This document shows, one piece after another, positions 52,083 to 63,228 of a stretch of DNA of 64,000 nt. Location: the NCBI RefSeq assembly GCF_007990635.1, contig NZ_AP019846.1:62001-126000 (forward strand), written 5' to 3'. The translations under genes and the position numbers were made by a program. The notes under the pieces were generated by a model. That model made no database searches and was not told the DNA's origin. It saw only the letters and a list, made by a program, of their open reading frames with translations. Within the stretch, counting starts at the first letter, position 1. Each line of letters opens with the position of its first letter. The DNA comes from Leptotrichia hongkongensis. Lineage in GTDB: Bacteria; Fusobacteriota; Fusobacteriia; Fusobacteriales; Leptotrichiaceae.

Positions 52083-53738
52083 ATGGAAATATTAATATCG
52101 GTATTAATCGTAGTTATTGGAATTGTAATTTTGATAATAATGAATTTTAGAAATCGTAAAAAAATGGATGAATTTGATGACTTTTCGAGAGAAATGCAGG
52201 AAAGGGAAAAAAGAAAAAGAAAAGTTCGTGAAATTGAAAAATATGAAGCTGAAGAAAGAGCGAGTTTTAGCGAAAGTGCTTATGATGAAAATAGAATTTC
52301 TTCGGAAAGTGTACCTAAACAAAATGGAGAAAAAGCGAATATAGATAAATTTGGCGTGAAGATAGTTTCGTTGGATGATATTGTTACAGAAGATTATGGG
52401 AAAGATTTTATAGAATATGATAAAAAGGAAAGCGAGGAATATCAAGAAAATATTAGAACAGCGAATATATTTATAATGTCAGGATTTTTTGGAGAAGCAA
52501 GGGATAGAATAGTTGAATCCTTGAAATTCAGCCAAAGAGCAAATTACGAGCTTGGAAAGTATTACTATTATTGCGAGAAAGATAACCAAAGCGCTGTAAA
52601 CGCATTAAATTTGGCATACAATTCAGGAATAAAGGAGGCTATGTATTACATAGGGATGATTGAAGAAGAATCGGGAAATGATGAAATTGCAAAAGGCTGG
52701 TATGTAGCAGATGCGGAAAATGGCGAAATTAATTCAATAATTAGGCTAGGAAAAATTGCTGAAGAAAAGAAGGATTATGAAGAATCTGAAAGTATTTATC
52801 TAAAAATTGTTGATACAAAAAATGCTGAATTAATATACAATCTTGTAAGAATTTACTTTAAGCAGAATAAAAGAGAAAAAATACTAGAATGGCAGGAAAA
52901 ATTGTTAAATGAAAAGCAAATTATGGGATTGAATTCTGAAATAATCAAGAATATTGAATTTATGCTCGGAAATGAAAAAGACAGAAAATACGTGGAATTG
53001 ATTAATCAAGGAAATGAACTTTTGGAAAAGAGAGATAAGGGAAATGCTCAAAAACGGTTTCTTGAAGCGGCACAATATAATGAAAGAGGATATTTGTCGC
53101 TTGCAAAATCATATTATGTTGCAGGCAATGGAGAAAAAGTCAAAGATATGTATGAAAAGGCTTATTCTTTAGGAGTGAAAGAGGCGGCTTATGAACTGGG
53201 GAAATATTTTGATATAGTTGAAGAAAATGAGAAAGAAGCTGAAAAATGGTATAAAATTGGGCAGGAAATGGGAGATGCAAAATCTATTTATAAACTTGGG
53301 ATACTTTATGAATGCAGTAAGGAATTTGGAAAAAGTGAAGAGGAAGCATACAAGCTGTATGAAAAAGCCGCTAATATGAAATATGCTCCTGCAATTAGTG
53401 ACATGATGTATTACAATAATAGACATGAAAATGGGAACAAATCAAAGGAATGGGCATTTAAAGTATTAAATGAAACAGGATTGATTGAACTTGGGAGAGA
53501 AGCAATAAGAAATGCACAGGATTTTCTGGAAGAAATGGGAGAATATACGGGTGATAAAATTTCAGAAAAAAATTATGAAATTGAATACGATAACGATTTG
53601 ATATATTTTATAGAAAAAAATTCTAAAGGCAGAAATATAAAGGAAGAAACTTATGAAAGAAAAAAGTCAAATTTCTGGATGATATTTGGAATTATAATTT
53701 TTATACTGCGGCTGATTATAAAATGTTCGGAGTATTAG
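52083..53738 (+). CDS. membrane-anchored TPR/Sel1-repeat protein
   Basis: A 551-residue protein with an N-terminal helix (residues 1-21) and a second helix near the C-terminus (FWMIFGIIIFILRLII). Between them are a basic/acidic linker (22-125) and many Sel1/TPR-like units with repeated GxYYxYxxxD, AMYYIGMIEEE and AAYELGKYFDI patterns. It could scaffold partners near the membrane. Only 10 bases separate it from the fic gene, so the two are co-transcribed and may work together. Confidence 0.75.
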   Translation: MEILISVLIVVIGIVILIIMNFRNRKKMDEFDDFSREMQEREKRKRKVREIEKYEAEERASFSESAYDENRISSESVPKQNGEKANIDKFGVKIVSLDDIVTEDYGKDFIEYDKKESEEYQENIRTANIFIMSGFFGEARDRIVESLKFSQRANYELGKYYYYCEKDNQSAVNALNLAYNSGIKEAMYYIGMIEEESGNDEIAKGWYVADAENGEINSIIRLGKIAEEKKDYEESESIYLKIVDTKNAELIYNLVRIYFKQNKREKILEWQEKLLNEKQIMGLNSEIIKNIEFMLGNEKDRKYVELINQGNELLEKRDKGNAQKRFLEAAQYNERGYLSLAKSYYVAGNGEKVKDMYEKAYSLGVKEAAYELGKYFDIVEENEKEAEKWYKIGQEMGDAKSIYKLGILYECSKEFGKSEEEAYKLYEKAANMKYAPAISDMMYYNNRHENGNKSKEWAFKVLNETGLIELGREAIRNAQDFLEEMGEYTGDKISEKNYEIEYDNDLIYFIEKNSKGRNIKEETYERKKSNFWMIFGIIIFILRLIIKCSEY

Positions 53739-53779
53739 TTATGAAAAATAAATTTTTATACAAAAAAAGCTAGTAAATC

Positions 53780-54331
53780 CTAACTTTTCATCAAATTATT
53801 TTTCTTATTAAAAATTTTCTCCCCCAAAAATCCTGCAAATAGTCCAATAAGCAATCCAGCCAAAACATCACTTGGAAAATGTACAGTTAAGTATAGCCTT
53901 GAAAAGGCAATAATAATGCTTGTTATCAGCACAGCTGGAAAATATTTTTTTAAATGTTTGTAAAAAATATATACCATTGTAAAAGATGCTGAAGTATGTC
54001 CTGAAGGAAACGAAAAATCCTTCGGGGCTTTGACTAAAAGAATAATGTCAGATATTTCTGTAAAGGGTCTTGCTCTATGTGTGAGATTTTTCAAAATGAC
54101 ATTTACAATAATTGCATTTATAATCAATGAAATTATCGCTAAATATCCGATTTTTCGATATTTTTTATTAGAAAGCAGAAATAATGTTATTGCAATCCAT
54201 ACCAATCCGTGATTTCCTAAGTTGGTAAAAAATATTAGTATGTGGCTTAGGAGTTTGGAATTTAAGCTGTGCTGGAAATTGTAAAATTGTTTAATAATAA
54301 AAATATCAATATTTTGTATAAAGTTTAGCAT
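53780..54331 (-). CDS. PAP2-family membrane phosphatase
   Basis: A 183-residue protein with about five helices and the complete PAP2 signature: KNLTHRARP (KxxxxxxRP), FPSGHTS (PSGH) and SRLYLTVHFPSD (SRxxxxxHxxxD). Likely substrates are lipid phosphates such as undecaprenyl pyrophosphate (BacA-independent recycling) or phosphatidic acid. It is a single gene, convergent with the TPR/Sel1 gene. A GGAG site precedes the ATG. Confidence 0.9.
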   Translation of the reverse strand: MLNFIQNIDIFIIKQFYNFQHSLNSKLLSHILIFFTNLGNHGLVWIAITLFLLSNKKYRKIGYLAIISLIINAIIVNVILKNLTHRARPFTEISDIILLVKAPKDFSFPSGHTSASFTMVYIFYKHLKKYFPAVLITSIIIAFSRLYLTVHFPSDVLAGLLIGLFAGFLGEKIFNKKNNLMKS

Positions 54332-54527
54332 TTTTTCTCCTAAATAATTTATTTTACAGATATTATATATTAAAAAACTTGAAAAATAAAGTAGGAATTA
54401 TACTCAATCCACTTAAAAATGGAAATAAATATGTAAAAGTAATGAATTTTTATAAATACAGTCTGAATTTCTACTTTTGTTTTATACTAAAATTATTATA
54501 TTTTTTAATAAGAAAGAAGGTATTGAA

Positions 54528-55169
54528 ATGAAAAAAATAAATTTAATAATTTGGCTGATAAATTTTGGAATTGTGATTATTTCAAATGCTGCAACAAACA
54601 GCAAAAAAGGATGTTATATTCCGAAGGGTGAACTGACTTGCGTAACAGACATAACAACTGAAACTGGAAAGAAAAAATTAAATGAGATGAAAAAACAAAA
54701 ATCAGAACTTTTTGAAAAATCACAAGAAAGTCTGAAAAATGGCAGATTTGGAAATAAAACTGTTGGATTTATTGATTTTCCGAGAGGATGGAAAATGTTT
54801 GTAGATGCAGATTCAGGTAAAACAACTATGCAAATTACAAGAGATGGGTTTGATATTTACACGCTTGATATAATTTATTTAAATAATAAAAATAATAATT
54901 TGATAGATTTAGTAGATGAAGTAGCAAAAAATCAATACAATGGACTTTTGAATGCTGGACATACAAGAGATAATCTTGAAATGAGAAATATTATAATAAA
55001 TGGATATAAAGGTAAACAGGTAAAAGTTAAAAGAATTTCTGGAAAGAGCTGGATAAGTAACTATATTGGATATAATGGAAAGATTTATTTAATAAGTGTT
55101 GAAGGTTCACCTCAAAATGTAAATGAAATGCAAAAAAATGTCGAAAAAAGCTGGAATCCCTTGAAATAA
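54528..55169 (+). CDS. secreted protein of unknown function
   Basis: 213 residues from ATG 54528 (AAGAAGG site); the frame is open from 54477 but without a site. A signal peptide covers about residues 1-22 (KKINLIIWLINFGIVIISNA). The mature part begins with a short cysteine pair region (GCYIPKGELTC) and a basic helix, then a PsbP-like mixed fold with VGFIDFPRGWKMFVDADSG and a WISNYIGYNGKIYLISVEG block. The family is not named with confidence. Confidence 0.7.
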   Translation: MKKINLIIWLINFGIVIISNAATNSKKGCYIPKGELTCVTDITTETGKKKLNEMKKQKSELFEKSQESLKNGRFGNKTVGFIDFPRGWKMFVDADSGKTTMQITRDGFDIYTLDIIYLNNKNNNLIDLVDEVAKNQYNGLLNAGHTRDNLEMRNIIINGYKGKQVKVKRISGKSWISNYIGYNGKIYLISVEGSPQNVNEMQKNVEKSWNPLK

Positions 55170-55179
55170 TAGAGAATAT

Positions 55180-55234
55180 AAAAAACAGTCAAGCAAAGAA
55201 TTCTGAATAAAACCTTGTTTGACTGTATTTTTTT
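55180..55234. terminator. bidirectional terminator
   Basis: ACAGTCAAGCAA pairs with TTGTTTGACTGT, with T-runs on both strands. It serves the secreted-protein gene (+) and cstA (-). Confidence 0.85.
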
Positions 55235-55249
55235 GTTTATTTAATTATT

Positions 55250-56725
55250 TTATTTTGCAATGTGTAAATGTCCAGCGTGATGAGATTTTCCATGCAAATG
55301 ATGTTTATAGTTAAATAATAATGCTGTACAGATAATTGTAACTACACTTGCGATTAATATTCCGTAAAATTCAATAGTGTGAACAGGCACATTCTTGAAA
55401 AATCTTACAAATCCTTCTGGAGCAATTACAATGTAGGTTGTAACAACCATTGTCATAAACATTGAAGGAATTAATGCGAATAAGAAAGGTTTTTCTTTCT
55501 TAACAAGCCATACTGTCGCAGTCCATAACGAAACTGCCGCCAAAGTTTGATTTGCCCATGCAAAGTATCTCCAGATAATGTTAAAATCAATAGTTGTTAA
55601 ATAAATACCAACAACAAATAAAGGAATTGCGATTAAAAATCTATTTTTTATTGGAGATTGTTTAATTTTGAAAATATCAGCAATAATTAATCTTGAGCCT
55701 CTAAAGGCAGTATCTCCTGACGTAATTGGGCAGGCAACAACACCAAGCACAGCTAGAAAAGCTCCAAATACACCAAGCAACTGAACAGATGCCTTATTTA
55801 CAACAACTGCGGGTGATCCAGCAGCGGCAAGTTCTTTAATTCCACCAAATACTGTCATTGCAGCGGCAGCCCAAACTAATGCAACAACACCTTCTGCAAT
55901 CATTGCACCATAAAATACTTTTCTTCCTTCAGTCTCATTTTTTATACAACGTGCAACCATTGGAGACTGAGTAGCATGGAAACCGCTTACAGCACCGCAG
56001 GCAATTGAGATAAATAAGTAAGGGAACATTGATACTCCTTTAGGATGTGGATTTCCTTTAAAAATTTCAGTAATTTCGGGAATTGCAAAAGCACCTGTAA
56101 ATTGTCCATAAATTAACATTCCTCCAATACCAATTGCCATAAACAGCAATGCAAAACCAAATATTGGATAAATTTTGGCAATAATTTTATCAAGTGGAAG
56201 GATTGTAGCCAAAATGTAGTAAGCGATGATAATGATTGTAAAAGTCATGGCACTCACACCTGGAATCAGATTGTGAAGGATATCAGCAGGTGATTTTATA
56301 AACACTACTCCAACTAAAAGAAGTAAAACAATTGAGAAAACTCTCATAATCTGCTGCATAACAACACCTAAATTTTGTCCCACAAGTTCACCAATACTGC
56401 TTCCCTTATCCCTAAGTGAAAGCATACCAATCAAGAAATCATGAACAGCTCCTCCAAATATGCATCCAAAGACAATCCATAAAAATGCAGCTGGACCCCA
56501 TAAAGCCCCTGCAATAGCTCCAAATATAGGACCTGTTCCGGCAATATTCAGAAATTGAATCAAAAACGCTTTTGGAGTGCTGACTTCTACATAGTCGACA
56601 CCATCGTAATATTCGATTGAAGGTGGCATTCTGTCAGGTTCTATTCCGAAAACTTTTTCTACAAATTTACTGTAAAATGCATAACCTGAAATAAGTGCGA
56701 TAATCGCCAAAATAAAAGAAATCAT
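55250..56725 (-). CDS. CstA-family peptide/carbon-starvation transporter
   Basis: A 491-residue protein with about 13 helices. Typical blocks: NIAGTGPIFGAIAGALWGPAAF, FGCIFGGAVHDFL, GVVACPITSGDTAFRGSRL and FAWANQTLAAVSLW. It is the short CstA form, lacking the extra C-terminal region of the 700-residue E. coli protein. Members take up peptides or pyruvate. AGGAGG precedes the ATG. A His-rich tail (HHLHGKSHHAGHLH) might bind metal. Confidence 0.9.
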   Translation of the reverse strand: MISFILAIIALISGYAFYSKFVEKVFGIEPDRMPPSIEYYDGVDYVEVSTPKAFLIQFLNIAGTGPIFGAIAGALWGPAAFLWIVFGCIFGGAVHDFLIGMLSLRDKGSSIGELVGQNLGVVMQQIMRVFSIVLLLLVGVVFIKSPADILHNLIPGVSAMTFTIIIIAYYILATILPLDKIIAKIYPIFGFALLFMAIGIGGMLIYGQFTGAFAIPEITEIFKGNPHPKGVSMFPYLFISIACGAVSGFHATQSPMVARCIKNETEGRKVFYGAMIAEGVVALVWAAAAMTVFGGIKELAAAGSPAVVVNKASVQLLGVFGAFLAVLGVVACPITSGDTAFRGSRLIIADIFKIKQSPIKNRFLIAIPLFVVGIYLTTIDFNIIWRYFAWANQTLAAVSLWTATVWLVKKEKPFLFALIPSMFMTMVVTTYIVIAPEGFVRFFKNVPVHTIEFYGILIASVVTIICTALLFNYKHHLHGKSHHAGHLHIAK

Positions 56726-56866
56726 AATAAAAACCTCCTATAATTTTAAATATTCATTTATTTATCATATAAAAATTTTTAAAATCATTCTACTAATATG
56801 ATAGCCTGATTTTGCAAAAAAACAAGTGTATTTTTTAAAAAATTAACATAAATTTAAAAAAAGTTG

Positions 56867-56895
56867 TTGTCAATTTTATTGTTATGTGGTAGACT
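56867..56895 (+). promoter_or_regulatory. promoter of amidase gene
   Basis: TTGTCA (56867-56872), 17 bases, TAGACT (56890-56895). Confidence 0.55.
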
Positions 56896-56995
56896 AAAAT
56901 GATGGAGAACTTTAAAAGTAAAATTAAAAAGGAGAGTTAGAGGTTAGACATAAATATACTGATATTTTAGATTTCAAATTTTAGGAGGAAAAATA

Positions 56996-57709
56996 ATGAA
57001 AAAAGGAATAAAAAAAATATTGTGTTTGGCAATAACAGGATTGATGATGGCATTTCCATTGAATGCGGCTGAAAAAAGCAATGAGTTAATCTGTATCGAT
57101 CCAGGGCATCAACTTAAGGGAAACTCAGGACTTGAAGAAATTGGGCCTGGTTCGACTAAGAAAAAGCCTAAAGTATCATCTGGAACAAGAGGAGTGGCAA
57201 CAAAAAAATACGAATACCAGCTTACACTTGAAGTTGGGCTAAAATTAAGAGATGCGTTGCAAAATAAAGGGTATAAAGTGTTCATGGTACGAGAGACTCA
57301 TGATGTCAACATTAGTAATAAAGAACGTGCAATCAAGACAAATAACGCAGGATGCTCATTATACATAAGACTTCATGCTGACGGAATTAATAATTCCTCA
57401 ACACAAGGGGCTTCGGTACTAACATCTTCATCAAAAAATCCGTACACAAAAAGTGTTCAAAAATCAAGCGACAAATTCTCACGTGACATATTATCAGAGT
57501 ATGTAAAGGCAACAGGTGCTAAAAATCGTGGAGTTTCATACAGAGATGACTTGACAGGAACAAACTGGTCAAAAGTTACAAACACCTTGATTGAATTTGG
57601 ATTTATGTCAAATCCAGAAGAAGACAGAAAAATGTCAACACCAGAATATCAGGAAAAGATGGTAACAGGAATGGTAAACGGTATTGAAAAATATATAAAA
57701 GAAAAATAA
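56996..57709 (+). CDS. secreted N-acetylmuramoyl-L-alanine amidase (amidase_3)
   Basis: A 237-residue exported zinc amidase cleaving the bond between MurNAc and the stem peptide. Signal peptide: residues 1-25, ending PLNAAE. Zinc ligands: His in IDPGHQ, Glu in YEYQLTLEVGLK and His in IRLHADG; the catalytic Glu is in TLIEFGFMSNPEED. There is no cell-wall-binding module. AGGAGG site. It is a stand-alone gene with its own terminator. Confidence 0.92.
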   Translation: MKKGIKKILCLAITGLMMAFPLNAAEKSNELICIDPGHQLKGNSGLEEIGPGSTKKKPKVSSGTRGVATKKYEYQLTLEVGLKLRDALQNKGYKVFMVRETHDVNISNKERAIKTNNAGCSLYIRLHADGINNSSTQGASVLTSSSKNPYTKSVQKSSDKFSRDILSEYVKATGAKNRGVSYRDDLTGTNWSKVTNTLIEFGFMSNPEEDRKMSTPEYQEKMVTGMVNGIEKYIKEK

Positions 57710-57725
57710 TTTAAAATTTTAAATA

Positions 57726-57759
57726 AAGTGCTTTGAAGAAATTTGAAGCACTTTTTTTT
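57726..57759 (+). terminator. terminator after amidase gene
   Basis: AAGTGCTT pairs with AAGCACTT and is followed by TTTTTT. Confidence 0.85.
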
Positions 57760-57984
57760 GTATAAATTTATTGTAAAAATGAAAACAATAAATTAAAGGA
57801 GTAGTTTAAAATATTAAATTAGAAAATTGGAAGAGATATTCTATAAATCATAAATAATACAGCAAAAAAAACTTTTTGATATGTAAAAAATAGATTAAAA
57901 TATGAAATTCAGAAAGAAAATTTAAAATATTTTTAAAATAAAAACTTCTTTGAAAAATTATTGAATAAAAATCTTTTATAGCCC

Positions 57985-58013
57985 TTGACAAAAGGGCTTT
58001 TATAGTATAAAAT
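57985..58013 (+). promoter_or_regulatory. promoter of the str operon
   Basis: TTGACA (57985-57990), 17 bases, TAAAAT (58008-58013). It overlaps a small hairpin AGCCCTT/AAGGGCT. The leader to rpsL is about 270 bases. Confidence 0.7.
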
Positions 58014-58100
58014 AGTTAGGTTAGAACTCATAACTAAATTTTAAAAAAATATATTATTTATAAAATAATATGTTTTGAAGTGAATTTTAGAGTAAATCGA

Positions 58101-58193
58101 CATACTTAAAATAAGTATGCAGTTATGTTTGATAAAGTGATTTGCAAGAAAAGCAAAAAAATTAAAAACTTTGTCAAATGCAGCTTTATCAAA
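58101..58193 (+). promoter_or_regulatory. structured leader of rpsL
   Basis: Two inverted repeats: CATACTT-AAAATAAGTATG (58101-58119) and TTTGATAAAG ... CTTTATCAAA (58128-58193). The latter encloses GCAAG/AAAGC-type pairs. It may be an autoregulatory site for a ribosomal protein. Confidence 0.45.
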
Positions 58194-58291
58194 TGTAGAT
58201 TGAAGAAATGAGCTTTATAAAAAGTTTTAGTTTTGAAATATAACGCGAGAATAAATATATAAATCAAAGAAATTTGAGAGGAGGAAAACAG

Positions 58292-58660
58292 ATGCCTACT
58301 ATTAATCAATTAGTAAGATTTGGTAGAAGTACAACTGAGAAAAAGAAAAAATCACCTGCATTGAAAGGTAATCCACAAAAAAGAGGGGTTTGTGTAAGAG
58401 TATATACAACTACACCTAAAAAACCTAACTCAGCCTTAAGAAAGGTAGCAAGGGTTAAATTAGTAAATGGAATCGAAGTTACTGCTTATATTCCAGGAAT
58501 CGGACACAACTTACAAGAACATAGTATCGTTCTTTTAAGAGGAGGAAGAACAAAAGATTTGCCGGGGGTTAGATATAAAATAATCAGAGGAGCATTGGAT
58601 ACAGCAGGAGTTGTAAACAGAAAACAAGGTAGATCAAGATATGGAGCTAAAAAAGGGTAA
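58292..58660 (+). CDS. rpsL: ribosomal protein S12
   Basis: A 122-residue decoding-centre protein. The start is ATG 58292 with GAGGAGG upstream, and the frame upstream of it is not conserved. It contains [11 protein letters not shown], the [16 protein letters not shown] loop with the streptomycin-sensitive lysine, [16 protein letters not shown] and [12 protein letters not shown]. First gene of the str operon. Confidence 0.98.
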   Translation: MPTINQLVRFGRSTTEKKKKSPALKGNPQKRGVCVRVYTTTPKKPNSALRKVARVKLVNGIEVTAYIPGIGHNLQEHSIVLLRGGRTKDLPGVRYKIIRGALDTAGVVNRKQGRSRYGAKKG

Positions 58661-58692
58661 TTAAATTTTAAAAAAGTAAGGAGGACAATTAA

Positions 58693-59163
<471 letters not shown>

Positions 59164-59319
59164 TCTTATTTGCTTGAAGAAAATTATTAAGTATTCAAAA
59201 AAGGTTATATTTTTACAAAATTCATTTTTTCAGAACTGGATTTATAAAAATATTGTTTCAAATTTCAAATATACTTCTTAAATAAGAAGTAGCTTACAAA
59301 AATAAGGAGGAAAATTTAA

Positions 59320-61404
59320 ATGGCAAGAAAAGTTGCTTTGAAAGATACTAGAAACATTGGTATCATGGCACATATAGACGCCGGAAAAACAACTACTACT
59401 GAAAGAATTTTGTTTTATACAGGTGTAAACCATAAAATCGGAGAAGTTCATGAAGGAGCTGCTACGATGGATTATATGGAACAAGAACAAGAAAGAGGGA
59501 TCACAATTACATCAGCTGCAACAACAGCATTCTGGAATGGACATAGAATTAATATAATAGATACACCAGGCCACGTTGACTTTACAGTTGAGGTAGAAAG
59601 ATCATTAAGAGTATTGGATGGAGCAGTTGCAGTATTCTCAGCAGTTGACGGAGTGCAACCTCAATCAGAAACAGTTTGGAGACAAGCTGACAAATATAAC
59701 GTACCAAGAATGGCTTTCTTTAACAAAATGGATAGAGTCGGAGCAGACTTTAACATGTGTGTAAACGACATCAAAGAAAAATTAGGTGGAAATGGTGTGC
59801 CAATCCAATTGCCAATTGGTGCAGAAGATAATTTTGAAGGAATTATCGACTTGGTAACAATGAAAGAATACCTATTTAAAGATGAAACTATGGGAGCAGA
59901 TTATGAAGTTGTTGATATTAGGGCAGAGTTGTTAGATGATGCTCAAACAGCAAGAGAACACATGATTGAATCTGTAGTTGAAACTGATGATGAATTGATG
60001 GAAAAATACTTTGGAGGAGAAGAAATCTCTGAAGAAGAAATCAAAAAAGCATTAAGAGCTGCGACAATCGAAGGAACTGTTGTACCTGTATTATGTGGAA
60101 CAGCATTCAAAAATAAAGGGATTCAACCATTACTTGATGCAGTAGTTGCCTACATGCCATCACCACTAGACATTAATGGTGGAAAAATTAATGGAACTGA
60201 TCCTAAAACCGAAGAGCCTATTCAAAGAGAAATGGGAGATGATGCTCCATTCTCAGCATTGGCATTTAAAATCATTACAGATCCATTTGTTGGAAGATTA
60301 TCATTCTTTAGAGTTTATTCAGGAGTATTAGAAAAAGGATCTTATGTATTAAACTCAACTAAAGGCAAAAAAGAAAGAATGGGAAGATTGCTTCAAATGC
60401 ACGCTAACAAAAGAGAAGAACTTGATATAGTTTACTCAGGAGATATAGCTGCGGCAGTTGGATTAAAAGATACTACAACAGGAGATACATTGTGTGCTGA
60501 AAATGCTCCAATTATCCTTGAAAAAATGGAATTCCCTGATACAGTTATCCAAATTGCAGTAGAACCAAAAACTAAAGCCGATCAGGAAAAAATGGGAACA
60601 GCTCTTGCAAAACTTGCAGAAGAAGATCCAACATTTAAAGTAACAACTAACCAAGAAACTGGACAAACACTTATTGCAGGAATGGGAGAGTTGCACTTGG
60701 AAATCATCGTAGACAGAATGAAACGTGAATTCAAAGTGGAAGCAAATGTTGGTAAACCACAAGTTGCTTATAGAGAAACAATCAATGGATTAGCAGATGT
60801 TGAAGAAAAATATGCAAAACAATCTGGAGGACGTGGACAATACGGACATGTTAAGATGAAAGTTGAAGCTAATCACGGAAAAGGTTACGAATTTATTAAT
60901 GAAATTACTGGAGGAGCTATTCCAAGAGAATATATTCCAGCAGTAGATAAAGGGATTCAAGAAGCGTTAGAAGCAGGAGTTGTCGCAGGATACCCTGTTC
61001 AAGATATAAAAGTTACATTGTATGATGGATCTTACCATGAAGTCGATTCATCAGAAATGGCATTTAAAATAGCAGGTTCAATGGCAGTTAAAAAAGGACT
61101 TAGAGCCGCTAATCCGGTATTGTTGGAACCAATCTTCAAAGTAGAAGTTACTACTCCAGAAGAATACATGGGAGACGTAATTGGAGATTTGAACTCAAGA
61201 CGTGGACAAGTTTCAGGAATGACTGACAGAAATAATGCAAAAATTATTAATGCAGAAGTACCTTTATCACAAATGTTCGGTTATGCAACTGATTTGAGAT
61301 CAAAAACACAAGGAAGAGCATCTTACTCAATGGAATTTGAAAAATATGTAGAAGTTCCAAAAAACATTGCTCAACAAGTAATTGATGAAAGACAAGGAAA
61401 ATAA
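59320..61404 (+). CDS. fusA: elongation factor G
   Basis: A 694-residue translocation GTPase. G motifs: [42 protein letters not shown]. Domains II-V follow, with the domain IV tip ([12 protein letters not shown]) and the C-terminal [23 protein letters not shown]. It is a canonical EF-G rather than the EF-G2/TetM branch. Strong AAGGAGG site. It lies in the str operon after a 156-base gap. Confidence 0.98.
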   Translation: MARKVALKDTRNIGIMAHIDAGKTTTTERILFYTGVNHKIGEVHEGAATMDYMEQEQERGITITSAATTAFWNGHRINIIDTPGHVDFTVEVERSLRVLDGAVAVFSAVDGVQPQSETVWRQADKYNVPRMAFFNKMDRVGADFNMCVNDIKEKLGGNGVPIQLPIGAEDNFEGIIDLVTMKEYLFKDETMGADYEVVDIRAELLDDAQTAREHMIESVVETDDELMEKYFGGEEISEEEIKKALRAATIEGTVVPVLCGTAFKNKGIQPLLDAVVAYMPSPLDINGGKINGTDPKTEEPIQREMGDDAPFSALAFKIITDPFVGRLSFFRVYSGVLEKGSYVLNSTKGKKERMGRLLQMHANKREELDIVYSGDIAAAVGLKDTTTGDTLCAENAPIILEKMEFPDTVIQIAVEPKTKADQEKMGTALAKLAEEDPTFKVTTNQETGQTLIAGMGELHLEIIVDRMKREFKVEANVGKPQVAYRETINGLADVEEKYAKQSGGRGQYGHVKMKVEANHGKGYEFINEITGGAIPREYIPAVDKGIQEALEAGVVAGYPVQDIKVTLYDGSYHEVDSSEMAFKIAGSMAVKKGLRAANPVLLEPIFKVEVTTPEEYMGDVIGDLNSRRGQVSGMTDRNNAKIINAEVPLSQMFGYATDLRSKTQGRASYSMEFEKYVEVPKNIAQQVIDERQGK

Positions 61405-61476
61405 TAAAAATTTAAAATAACAATAAAAATCTTAAAAAAATTTAAAAATTAAAGAAATAATGGAGGAAAAATTAAA

Positions 61477-62661
61477 ATGGCAAAAGCTAAATTCGAGAGA
61501 AGCAAACCACACGTAAACGTAGGAACAATAGGTCACGTTGACCACGGGAAAACAACAACGACAGCAGCAATTTCAAAAGTATTGGCTGAAAAAGGGCTAG
61601 CTGAAAAAGTTGATTTTGAAAACATTGACCAAGCGCCTGAAGAAAGAGAAAGAGGGATTACAATCAACACAGCTCACATTGAGTATGAAACAGAAAAAAG
61701 ACACTATGCCCACGTTGACTGTCCAGGGCATGCGGACTACGTAAAAAACATGATTACAGGAGCAGCTCAAATGGATGGTGCTATCTTAGTAGTATCAGCA
61801 GCTGACGGTCCTATGCCTCAAACAAGAGAGCATATCCTACTTGCAAGACAGGTTGGAGTACCTTACATCGTAGTTTACTTGAACAAAGTTGACATGGTAG
61901 ATGACGAAGAATTATTAGAACTAGTAGAAATGGAAGTAAGAGAATTACTTACAGAATACGGATTCCCTGGAGATGATGTACCAGTAATCAAAGGGTCTTC
62001 ATTAGGAGCATTAAATGGAGAAGCTCAATGGGTAGACAGAATCATGGAATTAATGGATGCAGTTGATGACTACATTCCAACACCAGAAAGACCAGTAGAC
62101 CAAGCATTCCTAATGCCGATTGAAGACGTGTTCACAATAACAGGAAGAGGAACAGTTGTAACAGGAAGAGTAGAAAGAGGAGTAATCAATGTTGGTGAAG
62201 AAGTAGAAATCGTAGGAATCAAGCCAACAACAAAAACTACTGTAACAGGAGTAGAAATGTTCAGAAAATTATTGGATTCAGGACAAGCTGGAGACAACAT
62301 TGGAGCATTGTTAAGAGGAACTAAGAAAGAAGAAGTGGAAAGAGGACAAGTACTTGCAAAACCAGGAACAATCAATCCACATACAGGATTCAAGTCAGAA
62401 GTATACGTATTGACAAAAGATGAAGGAGGAAGACATACACCATTCTTCACAGGATACAAACCACAATTCTACTTCAGAACGACTGACATTACAGGAGAAG
62501 TAAACTTGCCAGAAGGTGTAGAAATGGTAATGCCTGGAGATAACATTGAAATGACAGTTGAACTAATTCACCCAATCGCAATGGAAGAAGGATTAAGATT
62601 TGCGATAAGAGAAGGTGGAAGAACAGTAGCTTCAGGAGTAGTAGCAACTATTACTAAATAG
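61477..62661 (+). CDS. tuf: elongation factor Tu
   Basis: A 394-residue GTPase delivering aminoacyl-tRNA. G motifs: [39 protein letters not shown] and NKVDM. The C-terminal GGRHTPFF and [12 protein letters not shown] blocks are typical. The codon use is more selective (many ACA, GTA, GGA) than in neighbouring accessory genes, as for a highly expressed gene. One copy in the window. Confidence 0.98.
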   Translation: MAKAKFERSKPHVNVGTIGHVDHGKTTTTAAISKVLAEKGLAEKVDFENIDQAPEERERGITINTAHIEYETEKRHYAHVDCPGHADYVKNMITGAAQMDGAILVVSAADGPMPQTREHILLARQVGVPYIVVYLNKVDMVDDEELLELVEMEVRELLTEYGFPGDDVPVIKGSSLGALNGEAQWVDRIMELMDAVDDYIPTPERPVDQAFLMPIEDVFTITGRGTVVTGRVERGVINVGEEVEIVGIKPTTKTTVTGVEMFRKLLDSGQAGDNIGALLRGTKKEEVERGQVLAKPGTINPHTGFKSEVYVLTKDEGGRHTPFFTGYKPQFYFRTTDITGEVNLPEGVEMVMPGDNIEMTVELIHPIAMEEGLRFAIREGGRTVASGVVATITK

Positions 62662-62706
62662 TTTTCTGTAAGGAACTTTCTTAAAGATAAAAAATAAAAA
62701 TAATTA

Positions 62707-62735
62707 TTGCAGATAATGAAAATATTTGTTATAAT
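62707..62735 (+). promoter_or_regulatory. internal promoter before rpsJ
   Basis: TTGCAG (62707-62712), 17 bases, TATAAT (62730-62735). A hairpin AGAGATTAG/CTAATTTCTCT follows at 62782-62815 without a T-run. Confidence 0.6.
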
Positions 62736-62857
62736 GATTAGAAATGTAATAGAAAAATAGTCCAAAAATATTAAATCAAAAAGAGAGATTAGGTTTTTAT
62801 AATCTAATTTCTCTAGTTATTAAAATAATCAGGACAAAAAAAACAGGAGGAAAAACT

Positions 62858-63163
62858 TTGGATAAAATAAGAATATATTTACAATCTTATGATCACAAGC
62901 TGTTAGATCAATCTGCTAAAAAAATTGCAGAAGTAGCTAAGAAAAATGGTTCAGAATTAGCAGGACCACTTCCATTACCTACAAAAACTAAAAAATATAC
63001 AGTTTTAAGATCAGTTCACGTAAATAAAGATTCAAGAGAACAATTTGAAATGAGAATTCACAGAAGATTTGTAGAAATCAAAAATTCAAATCAACAAATC
63101 GTAAATGCATTAGCATCATTAAACTTACCATCAGGTGTGGGAGTTGAAATTAAGCAATCGTAG
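62858..63163 (+). CDS. rpsJ: ribosomal protein S10
   Basis: A 101-residue protein (also the NusE antitermination factor). It starts with TTG after CAGGAGGAAAAACT. Motifs: KIRIYLQSYDHKLLDQSAKKI, GPLPLPTKTKKYTVLRSVHVNKDSREQFE and MRIHRRFVEI, cited by their first blocks. It opens the S10 operon directly after tuf. Confidence 0.97.
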   Translation: MDKIRIYLQSYDHKLLDQSAKKIAEVAKKNGSELAGPLPLPTKTKKYTVLRSVHVNKDSREQFEMRIHRRFVEIKNSNQQIVNALASLNLPSGVGVEIKQS

Positions 63164-63228
63164 GCTTAGTACAAGTTGGCTATTTCAAGAAAATTGTCAA
63201 CCAATATATTAAGGAGGAAAAATAAAAA

